Of a DNA stretch of 5,878 nucleotides, positions 5,164 to 5,878 are shown one piece after another. The stretch is taken from positions 1 through 5,878 of the forward strand of contig SMXL01000150.1 in NCBI GenBank assembly GCA_004356385.1. Direction: 5' to 3'. Positions within the stretch are counted from its first letter, which is position 1. Every line of letters begins with the position of its first letter. Source of the DNA: Bacteroidota bacterium (GTDB lineage Bacteria > Bacteroidota > Rhodothermia > Rhodothermales > UBA10348). The position numbers and the translations under genes were made by a program. The notes under the pieces were generated by a model that had not been told where the DNA came from, did not search any database, and worked only from the letters and a program-made list of their open reading frames with translations.

Positions 5164-5878
5164 CACTCTATACATTGGAATCGATCTGGGCACGTCGCGC
5201 AGTGCGATCGTCGCAAGCACGGGTAAGCGACAGTGGGTGCATAGCTATGTGGGTTGGCCCAAGGACTTCGTTGCCAGGAAAATGCTCGGCGAGAGTATTC
5301 TCTTTGGACAGGACGCATTGGATAACCGCCTATCTGTACATCTTGTACGGCCGCTCGAACAGGGCGTTATTCGTGACGGAACGGTGCGCGACGAAGAGGC
5401 CGTCCGCGAACTTGTACACCATTTAATCGAAATGGTGGATCCGGGATCTTCCCAGGAAATCTATGCAGCCGTTGGTGTGCCAGCCGAAGCGCTTCGTGTA
5501 AACAAACTGGCCATTCGAGATGCGGTCAAGGAATATGCTGATCGACTCATGATTGTTTCTGAGCCCTTTGCCGTCGCTTACGGTCAGGAAACGCTCAACA
5601 ATGCCTTATTTATAGATATTGGAGCCGGCACCGTGGATTTCTGCATCATGCATGGGACCATGCCGGAAGAGGATGACCAACGTACCCTTACAACGGCCGG
5701 AGATTTTATCGATAGTCAGCTGCTGGGTAGACTGCAGGAGAAGTATCCAGATGCTTCATTTAGCGAAACGATGGTTCGAGGATTCAAAGAAAGCAAAGGC
5801 TTTGTCGGTAACGCCCGGAACCGGGTTAAAATCTCCGTTCCATTCGACGGTGTGATGAAGCCGCTCGATATTACGTCA
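5135..5878 (+). CDS. MamK-like actin-family ATPase (3' end outside window)
   Basis: The frame from 5135 is open to the right edge (248 codons), so roughly the last third of a 350-residue protein is missing. It is an actin/Hsp70-fold ATPase expected to polymerise into cytoplasmic filaments. Phosphate-1 motif is GIDLGTSRSAI (15-25, Asp17). Connect-1 is VSEPFAVAYG with Glu143, and phosphate-2 is IDIGAGTVDF (160-169, Asp161). Other stretches recall magnetosome MamK more than MreB: VGWPKD followed by KMLG, RPLEQGVIRD, AVGVPAEA with NK after it, and LTTAGDFID. From memory, Glu143 and Asp161 carry the same numbers in Magnetospirillum MamK, where they are needed for ATPase activity. MreB's membrane-binding helix is not seen; the N-terminus is MPPKKKSM. 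It overlaps the amidase gene by 29 bases (8 if ATG 5156 is used). No mam gene lies nearby, so a magnetosome role cannot be claimed. MreB and ParM/FtsA-like proteins are less good alternatives. Confidence 0.85.
   Translation, partial: MPPKKKSMTDTLYIGIDLGTSRSAIVASTGKRQWVHSYVGWPKDFVARKMLGESILFGQDALDNRLSVHLVRPLEQGVIRDGTVRDEEAVRELVHHLIEMVDPGSSQEIYAAVGVPAEALRVNKLAIRDAVKEYADRLMIVSEPFAVAYGQETLNNALFIDIGAGTVDFCIMHGTMPEEDDQRTLTTAGDFIDSQLLGRLQEKYPDASFSETMVRGFKESKGFVGNARNRVKISVPFDGVMKPLDITS

Noticed and set aside
5175..5426. 83-codon + strand frame over the start of the MamK-like gene
   Set aside because: The overlapping frame from 5135 carries the intact actin-fold motifs and stays open to the window edge, so this one is an out-of-frame shadow.
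5135..5878. Calling the last gene mreB
   Set aside because: MreB has a different N-terminal pattern (DIGIDLGTANT and a membrane-binding start) and lies by mreC/mreD. The VGWPKD, KMLG, RPLEQGVI and LTTAGDFID stretches are closer to MamK as remembered.
1..5878. Insertion sequences, CRISPR arrays, attachment sites or prophage genes
   Set aside because: No terminal inverted repeats, spaced direct repeats, tRNA gene ends or transposase/integrase motifs were found. Genes are intact and closely packed.

Overview
The window is a compact chromosomal segment, about half G+C by eye, with five well-supported genes and one gene tail. No mobile element, tRNA, rRNA or CRISPR array is visible. The second EF-G resembles the EF-G2 type of Bacteroidota and relatives, and the TsaB C-terminus has a similar character. 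The best guess is therefore a member of the Bacteroidota/FCB group, perhaps Rhodothermota- or Balneolota-like. This is inferred from remembered protein resemblance and is not a firm placement.

Layout. (1) Positions 1-60 hold the last 19 codons of an unrecognised + strand gene. A strong intrinsic terminator (59-98) starts inside its stop codon. (2) Positions 123-1709 on the - strand hold tsaB followed by accD, 18 bases apart: a t6A tRNA-modification protein and the carboxyltransferase beta subunit of acetyl-CoA carboxylase. (3) Positions 1710-1920 form a divergent intergenic region. It contains a good sigma70-type promoter (TTGACA, 16 bases, TATCTT) firing right, a GCAA-loop inverted repeat touching its -35 box, and a CGAAC-N4-GTTCC element in front of tsaB that resembles a Gram-positive-type LexA box. 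(4) From 1921 to the right edge is a tight + strand cluster: an EF-G paralog, a membrane-anchored N-acetylmuramoyl-L-alanine amidase 21 bases later, and an actin-like ATPase of the MamK type that overlaps the amidase end and runs off the window.

Two points stand out. The EF-G paralog keeps domains II-V, including the domain IV tip histidine, but has lost the catalytic switch II histidine (Tyr84 instead), the switch I RGIT motif and the NKxD lysine (NHMD instead). It probably works on ribosomes with little or no GTP hydrolysis, as recalled for Bacteroides EF-G2. Second, a MamK-like filament protein, best known from magnetosome positioning, is encoded next to a cell-wall amidase with a basic cytoplasmic tail, and no magnetosome gene is in view. 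This suggests, by inference only, a filament system linked to local peptidoglycan splitting and co-expressed with a specialised translation factor.
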